Assembly: GCA_002361365.1 (NCBI GenBank) | Contig: DEST01000077.1 | Span: 1 to 5,929 of the forward strand | Length of the DNA stretch: 5,929 nt | Reading direction: 5' to 3' | DNA from: Alphaproteobacteria bacterium UBA3307 | Lineage (GTDB): Bacteria > Pseudomonadota > Alphaproteobacteria > RF32 > CAG-239 | Shown: positions 5,826 to 5,929 of the stretch, in pieces | Layout of the letters: each line of letters starts with the position of its first letter | Position numbering within the stretch: the first letter of the stretch is position 1 | Translations under genes and position numbers: made by a program | Notes under the pieces: model-generated | The model's input: the letters and a program-made list of their open reading frames with translations, nothing else | What the model was told of the DNA's origin: nothing | Databases searched by the model: none

Positions 5826-5929
5826 TTAATGACCAAAGACTGCCGGAAAAAATCGGTTAAGCATATTGGGAGTATTGGCATTATGGTCGTCATCAACTTG
5901 TACAGGTACATAATCGCCGCGTGCGTTGT
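5826..5929 (-). CDS. C-terminal end of an unidentified gene (cut by window edge)
   Basis: The minus strand is open from the right edge through 33 complete codons to TAA at 5828-5826. The peptide (NARGDYVPVQVDDDHN, then ANTPNMLNRFFPAVFGH) has a protein-like composition, and its end leaves a normal 83-bp spacer before the barrel gene on the same strand. I do not recognise the family. An open stretch this short can arise by chance, so the call rests on composition and spacing. If real, it ends without a GC-rich terminator, so some read-through into the barrel-protein gene is possible. Confidence 0.5.
   Translation of the reverse strand, partial: NARGDYVPVQVDDDHNANTPNMLNRFFPAVFGH

Overview
The window looks like an ordinary chromosomal stretch from an AT-rich Gram-negative bacterium, most likely an alphaproteobacterium. 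Gram-negative is supported by a secreted protein with beta-barrel character and by a probable lipoprotein. Alphaproteobacterial is an inference from the C-terminal core of the M3 peptidase (FYVYAYAFGDCLVNSLY-like in alphaproteobacteria as I remember it, here YYVYSYCFSCCVVNSLY) and from the RNase D sequence (NWADEEIATL after the exonuclease core). I saw no mobile element, CRISPR array, rRNA or tRNA, and no base-composition break that suggests recent transfer.

Layout. 1-569 (minus) is the N-terminal part of ribonuclease D, running off the left edge. A 118-bp divergent spacer (570-687) holds a near-consensus sigma70 promoter facing right, a weaker candidate promoter facing left, and an interrupted dyad covering both -35 boxes. 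688-1410 (plus) encodes an unrecognised exported protein, possibly a lipoprotein. 1471-2856 (minus) encodes a single-chain iron-sulfur L-serine dehydratase, convergent with the lipoprotein gene. A 165-bp divergent spacer (2857-3021) holds the serine dehydratase promoter and a good sigma70 promoter for the next gene, with a 7-bp inverted repeat across its core. 3022-4806 (plus) encodes an M3-family oligoendopeptidase F. A strong hairpin at 4813-4857, probably active in both directions, separates it from 4882-5742 (minus), a secreted protein with outer-membrane beta-barrel features (DUF3078-like). 5826-5929 (minus) is probably the C-terminal end of another gene whose body lies beyond the right edge.

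How the genes relate. Most are single-gene units with their own promoters, in alternating orientation, so there is no multi-gene operon to read. Oligoendopeptidase F (cuts short peptides in the cytoplasm) and serine dehydratase (serine to pyruvate plus ammonia) are divergent neighbours and both fit amino-acid and peptide catabolism, but joint regulation is only an inference. I found no convincing evidence of a new multi-component system. The most useful leads are the unassigned lipoprotein-like gene, the two promoter-embedded inverted repeats, the C-terminal cysteine of the serine dehydratase and the two-way terminator.
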